Program-made: the position numbers and the translations under genes | The notes under the pieces: model-generated | Seen by the model: the letters and a program-made list of their open reading frames with translations, nothing else | Told to the model about the DNA's origin: nothing | The model's database searches: none | Part shown: positions 1 through 7,068 of the stretch, piece after piece | Layout of the letters: each line of letters starts with the position of its first letter | Numbering within the stretch: position 1 is the stretch's first letter | From: Thermus caldifontis | GTDB lineage: Bacteria > Deinococcota > Deinococci > Deinococcales > Thermaceae | Reading direction: 5' to 3' | NCBI RefSeq assembly: GCF_003336745.1 | Contig: NZ_QGMX01000003.1 | Span: forward strand, 62,001 to 126,000 | Length of the DNA: 64,000 nt

Positions 1-620
1 GCCACCCGTTGGTTTAACTCCAACACCTTGCCCCTAAACTGCAGGGCCAGGGCCTCCAGCAAGGGCTCTAGGGGAAAGCCCAGGAAGTGGAGGCTCGCCG
101 CCACGGCGATGGCGTTAAGGGTGCGCCGAGCCTGGAGGGAGGGAACCCCCAGCTCCGCCCCGATCCGGTCCGCCACCTCCTCGTAGGGGTAAGGAAGCGG
201 CTGAACCCCTGCCTCCACAAAGGCCGCAAGAAGGTCTTGAAGACTGGGGTTGGCTTTGCGGAAGCGTTCCGCCAGGGCATCGGCCACGCGGTGGTCCAGC
301 ATGGGTAGGCCCCGCACCGTGAGCCCCAGCACCTTGGGGTCGTAGAGCAAGACCCCTCCCGGCCGGACCTCGTCCAGGTGCCGGGCCAGGGTCTCCCCGT
401 CCAGGGCCACCAGCATGTCCACCTTTTCTCGGAACGTCCCCACCGGTTTTCGCGAGAGGCGCACATCCAGGTAGGAGTGCCGCCCCATGATGTTGGAGTG
501 GTACTCCCGCTTGGTGGCCACCCACCAACCCCCCTTGGCCACCGCCCGGGCGAACAGGGTGGCCGCCGTCTCTATCCCGCCCCCTTGGGGGCCGCCCACG
601 CGCCAGGTGAAGTCTTCCAT
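1..620 (-). CDS. 2-oxoacid:acceptor oxidoreductase, gamma/alpha-type subunit (partial)
   Basis: Open frame of 206 codons running off the left edge, so the C-terminal part is missing. It starts MEDFTWRVGGPQGGGIETAA at an ATG at 620. The glycine-rich VGGPQGGGIETAA segment followed by a DMLVALDGETLARHL block is typical of the gamma domain of pyruvate/2-oxoglutarate:ferredoxin oxidoreductases, which in KorA-type proteins is fused in front of the thiamine-binding alpha domain. Such enzymes decarboxylate 2-oxoacids to acyl-CoA and reduce ferredoxin in the cytoplasm. The beta subunit would be expected further left. The exact substrate cannot be read from this fragment. Confidence 0.75.
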   Translation of the reverse strand, partial: MEDFTWRVGGPQGGGIETAATLFARAVAKGGWWVATKREYHSNIMGRHSYLDVRLSRKPVGTFREKVDMLVALDGETLARHLDEVRPGGVLLYDPKVLGLTVRGLPMLDHRVADALAERFRKANPSLQDLLAAFVEAGVQPLPYPYEEVADRIGAELGVPSLQARRTLNAIAVAASLHFLGFPLEPLLEALALQFRGKVLELNQRV

Positions 621-695
621 AAGCCCTCCTTCGCTCTTTGATACCCTACTCCTTAAGGGTCCAGCTTGGCTAGGGGCATTTGCCCAAAAGGGGGT

Positions 696-1202
696 TCATT
701 CCTCCTGGTCTGCCCAATGAAGCCTTTTGCCCCAAAGGCTCTGGGGGCGATGGTGCTCCAATACCAAGGTCCGCACCTCCGGGTCCTGGATGCGCTCCGC
801 CGCATACAGGGGGTGGTGGCAGCGCACCTGGAAGGCCCCCATGAGCCCTCCCCGCAAGGGGTAAGGAGGTATTGGGGGCGTGTAAAGCCCGGTTAGGATG
901 CGCTCCAGGGGGCGGTAGGGCCTTACGGCCTTCCCCGCATCGTGGAGAAGGGCCGCCCGGACGGCAAAGGGGGGAGCGTCCGGGTACCGCTTCAGGAGCC
1001 TTTGGGCCACCCGCACCCCATGGGCCCGGTCCCTGGGGTCCATGGAAAGGTAAAGGGCACGCTCTTCCCCTTGCAAAAAGGCCAAAGCGAAGGCATCGTC
1101 CGGCTTTTCCCCTCGAGGAAAGAAGGCCTGGAAGAGGCGCCTAAGCCTCTTCCGCACCTTCGCAAGTCCCCGTCCTAAGCCCTGGCTCCTGGCACCCGGC
1201 AA
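696..1202 (-). CDS. HD-domain phosphohydrolase
   Basis: 168-residue protein with the metal-binding pattern of the HD superfamily: H61, the pair H87-D88 in LLHDAGK, H130, and D165 near the C-terminus. These ligands usually hold one or two divalent metals that hydrolyse nucleotide or phosphoester bonds; the substrate is unknown. It starts 4 nt after the stop of the CsoR-type regulator gene, so the two are probably translated from one mRNA. The basic N-terminus (about residues 10-23) has no predicted membrane segment. The start could be slightly downstream of the ATG used. Confidence 0.75.
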   Translation of the reverse strand: MPGARSQGLGRGLAKVRKRLRRLFQAFFPRGEKPDDAFALAFLQGEERALYLSMDPRDRAHGVRVAQRLLKRYPDAPPFAVRAALLHDAGKAVRPYRPLERILTGLYTPPIPPYPLRGGLMGAFQVRCHHPLYAAERIQDPEVRTLVLEHHRPQSLWGKRLHWADQEE

Positions 1203-1206
1203 GGGA

Positions 1207-1488
1207 CTAGATGAACTTCCTCAGCATGGTGGCGATCTCCTCGGGCTTCTTGGGGTCCACCTTGCCCTCGGAAACCTCGGCAGCGCAGATGTTGAGGAAC
1301 TCCTCCAGGATCAGGGAGGCCGCCGCCTCCATGGCCTTTTTGGTGGCGGTCATCTGGGTGAGGACCTCGTCGCAGGGGCGCCCCTCCGCCACCATCTTCT
1401 GCAAACCCCTCACCTGGCCTTCTATACGCCGTAGCCGCTTGAGGATATTCTCCACGGTGTCTTGCCCCAACTCGGTGGTCTTGGTCAT
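1207..1488 (-). CDS. CsoR/CstR-family transcriptional repressor
   Basis: 93-residue all-helical DUF156 (CsoR/RcnR/CstR) regulator, which acts as a tetramer and releases DNA on binding metal or on thiol modification. The conserved N-terminal region ILKRLRRIEGQVRGLQKMV is present. Of the sensing residues, C39 and C68 are present with the canonical 29-residue spacing. The His that completes the Cu(I) site in CsoR (4 residues before the second Cys) is Phe64, and the residue just before C68 is Ile. A Cys pair without His is the CstR pattern, which senses persulfides, so a sulfur-stress rather than copper role is a fair inference. The gene has its own -10 box overlapping the dnaX stop and precedes the HD gene. 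Confidence 0.8.
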   Translation of the reverse strand: MTKTTELGQDTVENILKRLRRIEGQVRGLQKMVAEGRPCDEVLTQMTATKKAMEAAASLILEEFLNICAAEVSEGKVDPKKPEEIATMLRKFI

Positions 1489-1494
1489 GAGGGC

Positions 1495-1500
1495 ATTATA
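1495..1500 (-). promoter_or_regulatory. -10 box of the CsoR/CstR-type gene, overlapping the dnaX stop
   Basis: TATAAT on the minus strand contains the dnaX TAA stop (1496-1498) and ends 6 nt before the regulator's ATG at 1488. This implies a leaderless or near-leaderless transcript. No good -35 hexamer is visible 17 nt upstream. Confidence 0.5.
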
Positions 1501-3364
1501 TACCAGTACCCCCTATGTCGTCTTCGCTCACCGGTTCCTCGGCCTCGGGAAGCCTGGGCCTGCGCACCCAAAGGAGCCGCGCCCCCAGGAGCCGAGCAAT
1601 TTCGGCCAGGCGCCGGTTGGGATCCCCAGGATCCCTGGGCGGCACCTCCGCCTGAACCTCCTGGCCAGGGGGGTCCGGGGGCTTTCGCCAAGGAGCCTCC
1701 CCAGAAGGGAACCCTTCCACCAGCCCGGGCATGGCCTCCCACGGATCCGGCTCCACCCGCCCTTCGGGGGAACCCCTGCCCTCCCGGAGATCCCCTTCCG
1801 GCAGGGCTACGGAAGAAGGCTCGGAGGCCTTAGGCTCTTCGGCCGGCCCACCCCGGGTGGGTTTTTCCTCGGGCAATGGGAGGTTTCGGGAAAGGGGCCT
1901 AGGGTTTAGGCTTTTTTTTTCCAGGAGGAAGACCAATTCCTCCACCCCGAAGTGGGCCCGCACCAGGGGAAGAAGGGTAGCCCTCTGCTCCTCAGCCCGT
2001 CTGTGGTGGAAGGCCTTGCTCTCGGGGAAGCGGAGCAAAAGGCGCCCCTCCTCCAAGCTTGGCCGGGCCTCCCTGAGGAAGGCCCGTAGGGTGGGCTTCA
2101 GGGCCTCGAGGAAGGCCCTCCACCTCCCCGCCTGATCCCCCTCCTCCCCCCCGGGGGGACCCGCCTCCTTAGGGCTTGGCGGCGCCAAGGGCTGGGTGGG
2201 GTGGAACTCGGGCAGGTCCTCCCCGGAGGCCGCTTGCTTAGGCCAATGGGCTGGCCCTTCAGGCGCAAGAGCCCCCACCTGCGGCGCTTCCCCAGTAGGA
2301 AGGCCGGCCGCGGGCCAGACCTCCCCCTTACCCAGCCCGGAGGGGAAAACCCTTGCCGCCTGCAACAGGGAAGCTTCCAGGGCCAGGAGGTCCGAGCGCT
2401 TGGCCATGCGCTCCATGGCCTCGTCCAGGGCGGTGAGAGCCCCCAGCAAGGCCTCGGGAGGAGCCTCCATCCCCTCCCCCGGCAGGCCGTAGGCGGCGTA
2501 GAGGGCCTCCCGGATCACCTCCATGAGCCCCCCCACCAGGCTTCTCGGGGCGAAGCCCTGGGCGTAAAGCCCCCTGGCCAGGGAAAGCACCTCCTTGAGG
2601 TCCCCCCGGGCCAGGCCCCGGGCCAGGCGGGATAGGGCTTCCTTGGGCGGAAGGCCCAAGGCCTCCTCCACCCGCTTGCGGGTCAGGGGGCCCTCCAGGA
2701 GGAGCAGGCGGTCCAGAAGGCTTTCCGCATCCCTAAGCGCCCCGTCCGAAAGCCTGGCCACCAGGAGGAGGGCATCCCCGTCCGCCTCCCTTCCCATCTC
2801 CTTGAGGATGCGCCAGAGCTTAGAGGCGATCTCCTCCTCCGTGAGGCGGCGAAAGCGGTAGTGCTGGGTGCGGGAAAGGATGGTGGGGGGCATCCTTTCG
2901 GGCTCGGTGGTGGCGAAGATGAAGAGCACGTGGGGTGGGGGCTCCTCCAGGGTCTTCAGGAGGGCATTGAAGGCGCTTTTGGAGAGCATATGGGCCTCGT
3001 CCAGGATGAAGACCTTCCTGGGGGCGGAAAGGGGAGCCAGGAGGATCCTCTCCCTCAGCTCCCGCACGTCCTCCACCGAGTTGTTGCTGGCGGCGTCGAT
3101 CTCCACCACATCGGGGTGGGCCCCCTTCTGCACCGCCTGGCAGTGGGCACAAACCCCGCAGGGGCGCTCCGCCCCCTGGCATCCCACGGCCATGGCCAAA
3201 AGCCGGGCGGTGGTGGTCTTCCCCACCCCCCGGGGACCGGAAAAGAGGTAGGCCTGGGCCAGCCGTCCTTCCCGGACGGCCCGCATGAGGGGCTCCTTCA
3301 CGTGCTCCTGGCCCACCAGCTCCTGGAAGGTGAGGGGGCGGAGCTTGCGGTACAGGGCACCCAC
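1496..3364 (-). CDS. dnaX: DNA polymerase III tau/gamma subunit
   Basis: Clamp-loader ATPase of 622 residues (tau). The start is taken at a GTG (3364, VGALYRKLRPLTF) because that matches the known Thermus N-terminus; an upstream in-frame ATG at 3427 adds unrelated sequence. Visible are the Walker A motif GPRGVGKTT, a four-cysteine zinc module (CQG..CGVCAHC), the LDEAH Walker B box and the sensor region SRTQHYRFRRL. A proline/glutamate-rich linker follows, then the tau-specific C-terminus ending in GGTGI. Tau is about 90 residues longer than the 529-residue T. thermophilus protein, mostly in the linker. A run of nine A residues near codon 482 would yield the short gamma form by slippage. The gene is divergent from the 3382 gene. 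Confidence 0.97.
   Translation of the reverse strand: MGALYRKLRPLTFQELVGQEHVKEPLMRAVREGRLAQAYLFSGPRGVGKTTTARLLAMAVGCQGAERPCGVCAHCQAVQKGAHPDVVEIDAASNNSVEDVRELRERILLAPLSAPRKVFILDEAHMLSKSAFNALLKTLEEPPPHVLFIFATTEPERMPPTILSRTQHYRFRRLTEEEIASKLWRILKEMGREADGDALLLVARLSDGALRDAESLLDRLLLLEGPLTRKRVEEALGLPPKEALSRLARGLARGDLKEVLSLARGLYAQGFAPRSLVGGLMEVIREALYAAYGLPGEGMEAPPEALLGALTALDEAMERMAKRSDLLALEASLLQAARVFPSGLGKGEVWPAAGLPTGEAPQVGALAPEGPAHWPKQAASGEDLPEFHPTQPLAPPSPKEAGPPGGEEGDQAGRWRAFLEALKPTLRAFLREARPSLEEGRLLLRFPESKAFHHRRAEEQRATLLPLVRAHFGVEELVFLLEKKSLNPRPLSRNLPLPEEKPTRGGPAEEPKASEPSSVALPEGDLREGRGSPEGRVEPDPWEAMPGLVEGFPSGEAPWRKPPDPPGQEVQAEVPPRDPGDPNRRLAEIARLLGARLLWVRRPRLPEAEEPVSEDDIGGTGI
1912..1920 (-). promoter_or_regulatory. 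dnaX: A9 slippage site in dnaX giving gamma subunit
   Basis: Nine consecutive A residues in the coding strand read Glu-Lys-Lys-Ser in frame 0. One extra A (or a -1 shift) gives Glu-Lys-Lys-Lys-Pro-Lys-Pro and a TAG at 1899-1901, a product of about 488 residues. One A fewer gives Glu-Lys-Lys-Ala and an immediate TAA. Transcriptional slippage at an A9 run is the established route to gamma in T. thermophilus, and both shifted frames close at once here. Confidence 0.9.
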
Positions 3365-3381
3365 AAGGGCTAGTATAGGGC

Positions 3382-3873
3382 TTGGTGCGGAGCTTTCTCT
3401 CCCTCCACGTGGAGGCCCCCTTGGCAAGGGTGCTGGCCTGGGCCCAAGGCAAAACCCAGGGGGCGGGGGTCTACCTGGTCCCCGACCCTCCCTGGGTGAG
3501 CCTGTACCATGAGGCCCTCGAGGCCCAGGAGGACCCCCAGGCCATCCGGGCCTTCCTGAAGGAGCTTTCCCAACTGGGAAGGGCCTTGGCCTTTTTGGTC
3601 CTGGCGGAGGAGGAGCTTCTCTTCCTCCTGGCCGAGGGGGGAGAGGTCCAGGCGGAGCTGGCCCAGGGGAAGGAGCTGGGGAAGCGGCTTATGGCCCCCT
3701 CGGAGCTGAAACTCCATCTAGAGAAAGCCGCCCGCATGCCCCCCATAAGCGCGGTCCAGGCCCTGGCCGCCCACTTCGGCCTCCACCCCGACCACGCCGC
3801 CTTGGGCTTTTTGGACCTTTTGGAGGCCGAGGAAACGGGAGGCCTGCCGGAGGAGGTGGTCTACCTTGAGTGA
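3382..3873 (+). CDS. Conserved hypothetical protein upstream of argB
   Basis: 163-residue acidic, leucine-rich soluble protein with no signal peptide or membrane segment, starting at a TTG (3382) or the adjacent GTG (3385). I do not recognise a family. It is translated divergently from dnaX with only 17 nt between start codons, and its stop overlaps the argB start by 8 nt, so it is probably translationally coupled to argB. Its coding quality (strong third-position GC, no frame breaks) supports a real gene. Confidence 0.6.
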   Translation: MVRSFLSLHVEAPLARVLAWAQGKTQGAGVYLVPDPPWVSLYHEALEAQEDPQAIRAFLKELSQLGRALAFLVLAEEELLFLLAEGGEVQAELAQGKELGKRLMAPSELKLHLEKAARMPPISAVQALAAHFGLHPDHAALGFLDLLEAEETGGLPEEVVYLE

Positions 3874-4612
3874 TCCCCTTTTGGTAAAGGTGGGCGGAAG
3901 CCTTAGGGGCGCCGAGGCTCTCCTGGAGGAGCTGGCGGGCTACCCCGGCCCCCTGGTCCTGGTGCACGGGGGTGGGCCGGAGATCGGGGCCTGGCTTTCC
4001 CGCCTGGGCTGGGAAAGCCGCTTTGAGGGGGGGCTAAGGGTAACGCCTCCTGAGCACATGGAGGTGGTGGAGATGAGCCTATGCCTCACGGGGAAGCGCC
4101 TGGCGGAGGGGCTTTCCCGAAAGGGCCGAAGGGCCCTTTCCCTTTCCGGGCGGGACGCCCTTTGCCTTAAGGGCCAAGCCCTCCCCCACCTGGGCCGGGT
4201 GGGGGAGGTGATAGGGGTGGAGGTGGGCCTGCTCCTGGACCTCCTGGAAAAGGGCTACACCCCCCTCCTCGCCCCCATCGCCCTGGACGAGGAAGGCCCC
4301 TTGAACGTGAACGCCGACACCGCCGCCTCCGCGGTGGCCGGGGCCTTGGGGTGGCCCGCCCTTTTCCTCACGGATGTGCCCGGGGTCTTAAGGGACCCCA
4401 AAGACCCCTCCACCCGCTTCCCCCACCTCACGCCAAAGGAGGTGGCGGAGCTGAAAGCCTCAGGGGTGATCCAAGGAGGCATGATCCCCAAGGTGGAGGC
4501 GGCCTTAAGGGCCCTAGAGGCAGGGGCTCCCTGGGCGGCCATCGCTCGCGGGGAAAGGGGGGTGGTGGCCGGGGTCTTGCAGGGGGAGAGGGGAACCCGG
4601 TTCACCCTTTAG
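3866..4612 (+). CDS. argB: Acetylglutamate kinase
   Basis: 248-residue amino-acid kinase fold. It has the N-terminal LLVKVGGS phosphate-binding loop, LVLVHGGGPEIG, the substrate-binding NVNADTAASAVAG region, LFLTDVPGV, and VIQGGMIPKVEAA near the C-terminus. ArgB phosphorylates N-acetylglutamate in arginine synthesis. A related LysZ enzyme exists in Thermus lysine synthesis, but the HGGGPEIG and LNVNAD motifs and short length fit ArgB better. It starts at TTG, overlapping the preceding gene by 8 nt. The 3' end overlaps the remnant of pfpI (convergent) by 11 nt. Confidence 0.85.
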   Translation: MSDPLLVKVGGSLRGAEALLEELAGYPGPLVLVHGGGPEIGAWLSRLGWESRFEGGLRVTPPEHMEVVEMSLCLTGKRLAEGLSRKGRRALSLSGRDALCLKGQALPHLGRVGEVIGVEVGLLLDLLEKGYTPLLAPIALDEEGPLNVNADTAASAVAGALGWPALFLTDVPGVLRDPKDPSTRFPHLTPKEVAELKASGVIQGGMIPKVEAALRALEAGAPWAAIARGERGVVAGVLQGERGTRFTL

Positions 4613-4871
4613 CCAGAAGCTCTAAAAAAGCCAGGACGAATCCGGGCAGGTCCTTGGGACCCTGGGCGGTCACCAGGTTGCCATCCACCACCACCCCGGC
4701 CTCCTGGTAAAGTCCCCCGGCGTTCACCAGATCATCCCGGATGGAGGAAAACCCCGTGACCCGCCTGCCCCGCACCAGCCCGGCGCTGATGAGGACCCAG
4801 CCTGCGTGGCAGATGGCCCCGATGGGCCTTCCCTCTTCCCCCACCCGCCGCACCAGGGCCAGCACCTCTGA

Positions 4872-4973
4872 TACCCTTTCCTCTTGTTTCCTTCGCTAAG
4901 CCCCAACGAGATGACGCCTACCGGAGGCCCTTTCCGGGGCCCCCACCCTGGCGCAAGCCAGGGTGGGGTGGTA
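4872..4973. mobile_element. 102-bp miniature inverted-repeat-like element, copy A
   Basis: Flanked by a 3-bp direct repeat TGA (4869-4871 and 4974-4976) inside pfpI. Its ends are TACC...GGTA. It contains two hairpins: GGCCC/GGGCC (4926-4941) and a perfect 12-bp stem CCCCACCCTGGC/GCCAGGGTGGGG with GCAA loop (4941-4968). A second copy at 11012-11113 differs at only about seven positions with no gaps. It has no coding capacity, so it must be moved by a transposase elsewhere in the genome. Confidence 0.85.
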
Positions 4974-5140
4974 TGAGCTCCTCCTCAGGTAATCGGGGGC
5001 AAAGCCCCCGGGGATAAGGAGGCCTGCCACCGCCATCTCCATGGCCTCCTTGGCCCCCATCTCCGCCTTCCAGGAAAAGCCGGACTTGGCCTTGTATTCC
5101 CGGGCCTCCGGGCCGATGACAAGCGGGGTATAGCCGGCCC

Positions 5141-5168
5141 GTCAGTGTTCCCCTTACGGGGAAGCAAC
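5141..5168. repeat. Short palindromic insertion in pfpI
   Basis: Segment with a 6-bp stem TTCCCC-TTAC-GGGGAA (5148-5163) that adds about 27 nt in frame, with two stop codons, to the pfpI coding sequence between codons for Val-Gln and Ala-Gly-Tyr. Read on the minus strand, its core CCCCGTAAGGGG and its GTTGC start resemble Thermus CRISPR repeats as I remember them. It is single-copy here with no spacer array, so its origin is open. Confidence 0.5.
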
Positions 5169-5205
5169 CTGCACCCGGTAATAAGGGTAAAGGAACTCCC
5201 GCTCG

Positions 5206-5676
5206 TCAAAGAGGTCCGAAAGGAGAATCCCCACTCGCTTCACGCCAAACCTCCAGGAACTCCCTAAGGATATTCCCCGTCACCCCCCAGATGTCCACCC
5301 CCCGCCAGGGGAAGTGCCAGACGGTGCGGCCATGGCGCACCTCGCTCCAGGGGGTGATCTGCAGAAGCTCCCTTAGCGGAGCCAAGAAGACCTCGGCCAC
5401 CTCGAGGGGGTTGGGCCTTAAGGGAGGAAGGTCCTCTCGGAAGACCACCACCGGCTGGACCAAGAAGCCTTGGGGGGAAAGGACCGGGGCCAGATACCCC
5501 AAGGGCTCCACCCCCAAAAGGCCCACCTCCTCCGCGGCCTCCCGCAAAGCGGCTTCCACAGGGGTTTCCCCCGGTTCCACCACCCCCCCGGGGAAGCTGA
5601 TCTGCCCGGCGTGGGTGGGGAGGTGGGGGCTTCTTAGGGTGAAAAGGAGGCTTTCCCCCAGAAGGGGCACGGCCAC
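5206..5676 (-). CDS. Nudix hydrolase, CoA pyrophosphatase type
   Basis: The Nudix box GGVVEPGETPVEAALREAAEEVGLL is preceded by LRSPHLPTHAGQISFPGG, the extra signature of CoA-diphosphate hydrolases (NudL/UPF0035). This enzyme would cleave CoA to 4'-phosphopantetheine and 3',5'-ADP. The 3' end overlaps the start of the broken pfpI gene. No ATG fits well: the GTG at 5676 is a conservative choice and the real start may lie up to about 25 codons upstream inside the end of mazG. At 156 residues it is a little short for the family. Confidence 0.75.
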   Translation of the reverse strand: MAVPLLGESLLFTLRSPHLPTHAGQISFPGGVVEPGETPVEAALREAAEEVGLLGVEPLGYLAPVLSPQGFLVQPVVVFREDLPPLRPNPLEVAEVFLAPLRELLQITPWSEVRHGRTVWHFPWRGVDIWGVTGNILREFLEVWREASGDSPFGPL

Positions 5677-5705
5677 CGCCGCCAGGCGGAAGCCCTGGGG
5701 AAGGG

Positions 5706-6302
5706 CTAGCCCCTCTGGCAGGCTCTCTGGGAGCGCCTTCTTAAGGCGGTTTCGGGGTCCAGGCCCCTCTTGGCGAAAAGCCCCACCAGGTTCCAAAGCG
5801 CCTCCTCGAGGTCCCCCTTCTCCAGGGCCCTCCTTAGGCCCTCCTCGCTTCCCGGATCCACGCCCTTCCGCTGGAGCTCGTAGGCCCGAAGCAGGGTGGG
5901 AAGGTGCTTGGGTAGCCCACAGGGCTCCTCCTGCTTTCCCTCCTCCGCCTTCAGCTCCTCCCAACGGGCCTTCACCTCCTCGGGGGTTTGGGCCACGGCT
6001 TCCCCGAACACATGGGGGTGGCGGCGGATGAGCTTTTCCACGATGCTTCTTTCCACGTCCCCATAGGAGAACCGCCCCTCCTCCTCGGCGATGACGCTGT
6101 GAAAGGCCACCTGCAGGAGCACATCCCCAAGCTCCTCGGCCATCTCCTTGGGGTCCTTACGCAAAAGGGCATCCGCCGCCTCGCTGGCCTCCTCCAACAG
6201 GTAGGGGATAAGGCTTTCGTGGGTCTGGGCCCGGTCCCAGGGGCACCCCCCGGGCCCCCGGAGACGGCGCATCACCTCAAGAAGCCGTTCCATGCCCCCC
6301 AT
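5706..6302 (-). CDS. mazG: Nucleoside triphosphate pyrophosphohydrolase MazG
   Basis: 198 residues with the MazG metal-binding helices: YLLEEASEAADALL and AEELGDVLLQVAFHS supply the ExxE and ExxD residues, and GGCPWDRAQTHESLIPYLLEE is the classic N-terminal signature. MazG hydrolyses (d)NTPs to monophosphates and helps clear aberrant nucleotides. The second MazG-like half (about residues 120-195) is shorter than in E. coli. Two ATGs three codons apart (6302, 6293) are possible starts. It overlaps the upstream membrane protein gene by 26 nt and is followed by a Nudix gene, another nucleotide-cleaning enzyme. Confidence 0.9.
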   Translation of the reverse strand: MGGMERLLEVMRRLRGPGGCPWDRAQTHESLIPYLLEEASEAADALLRKDPKEMAEELGDVLLQVAFHSVIAEEEGRFSYGDVERSIVEKLIRRHPHVFGEAVAQTPEEVKARWEELKAEEGKQEEPCGLPKHLPTLLRAYELQRKGVDPGSEEGLRRALEKGDLEEALWNLVGLFAKRGLDPETALRRRSQRACQRG

Positions 6303-6720
6303 TCTCCCTCAGAAGGACACCCCCCGCCAGGGAAAGGCCCACCAAAAGGAGGGAAAGGGGATCCACACCCACGGGCTCCAACACCCACCCCCCAGGCCCC
6401 GGGGTGGGCAGGCCCGTGGTGCGGGTGAGGAGGAAAAGAAGGAAAAGGAGCCCCACCAGCCCCCGGCCCAGGCGAAGCCAGCCCGAACCTATGGGTACCT
6501 CCAAAAGGGGCAGGAGAAGGAGGGCCAGGCCATAGCCCATCTGCAGGGCCAAAAGGCCCATAAAAAGCACACCATACCAAAACCCCGGGGTCTGAAAGGC
6601 CAGGGCGGGGTTCTGCGCCAGGAAAAGGTCTCCGCAAAGCCCCCCACCCAAGGGGGTTTTCCCGAAGCCCAAAAGCTGAAGGAAAAAGGGAAGGATAAGG
6701 AGGGCAGCAGCAAGCCGCAT
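6277..6720 (-). CDS. Small integral membrane protein, unknown
   Basis: 147 residues, very hydrophobic, with about four membrane helices (approximately residues 3-18, 45-75, 83-105, 118-137). No recognisable catalytic motif or family. It is chained between the YbjQ gene (stop and start overlap at 6720) and mazG (26-nt overlap) in the minus-strand gene cluster, so it is expressed with them. Confidence 0.6.
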   Translation of the reverse strand: MRLAAALLILPFFLQLLGFGKTPLGGGLCGDLFLAQNPALAFQTPGFWYGVLFMGLLALQMGYGLALLLLPLLEVPIGSGWLRLGRGLVGLLFLLFLLTRTTGLPTPGPGGWVLEPVGVDPLSLLLVGLSLAGGVLLRENGGHGTAS

Positions 6721-7067
6721 CAGTAGCGCTCCCTTACGGGCTCCAGGCGCACCGCCGTGCCATAGACCAGGATCTCCGCTGCCCCTTGGAGCACGCTGGC
6801 CGTGGCGTACCGCACCCCCAAGATGGCATGGGCCCCTAAGCGCTTGGCCTCCTCCAGCATCCTGCGCTCCGCCTCCTCGCGGGCCTCTTTCAGCATCTCC
6901 GTGTACTCGGGGATCTCCCCGCCCACCAGGGTACGCAAGCCCGCCAAAAGGTCCTTGCCCAGGTGCTTGGTCCGTACCGTGCTCCCCTTGACCACCCCCA
7001 GCACCTGGGCCACCCGGTAACCGGGCACCTCGCCCAGGGTAGTGAGCAGGATATCCATGGCCCCCAT
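6720..7067 (-). CDS. YbjQ/UPF0145 family protein
   Basis: 115 residues beginning MDILLTTLGEVPGYRV, with the family features GxxxxGSTVR (here VVKGSTVRTKHLGKD), a central amphipathic helix AREEAERRMLEEAKRLGAHAILGVRY and a C-terminal strand EILVYGTAVRL. Members form pentameric rings of unclear, possibly metal-linked, function. The gene starts 2 nt after the stop of the NosY-type permease gene, so it belongs to the copper-delivery gene run by position. Confidence 0.85.
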   Translation of the reverse strand: MGAMDILLTTLGEVPGYRVAQVLGVVKGSTVRTKHLGKDLLAGLRTLVGGEIPEYTEMLKEAREEAERRMLEEAKRLGAHAILGVRYATASVLQGAAEILVYGTAVRLEPVRERY

Positions 7068-7068
7068 C

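Larger units (their letters stand above)
4602..5243 (-). pseudogene. Broken DJ-1/PfpI-family gene
   Basis: Three collinear pieces of one PfpI-like gene. The N-terminus starts at GTG 5243 (VKRVGILLSDLFDEREFLYP) behind a GGAGGT ribosome site. The middle contains LLIPGGFAPDYL. The C-terminus contains the nucleophile-elbow segment AICHAGWVL. Two lesions separate them: a roughly 27-nt in-frame insertion near 5141-5168 that brings TAA and TGA stops, and the 102-bp element at 4872-4973. Removing the element plus one TCA repeat restores the frame exactly (..YLRRSSEVLALVRR). Family members are class-I glutamine amidotransferase-like proteases/deglycases in the cytoplasm. Only an 87-residue C-terminal fragment remains open (4602-4865). 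Confidence 0.85.

Noticed and set aside
3866-4612. LysZ (lysine pathway kinase) instead of ArgB
   Set aside because: Sequence blocks differ from the Thermus LysZ as I remember it and no lysW or lysY gene is adjacent; not fully excluded.
5141-5168. CRISPR array
   Set aside because: Only one repeat-like unit is present, with no second repeat, spacer or cas gene in the window.
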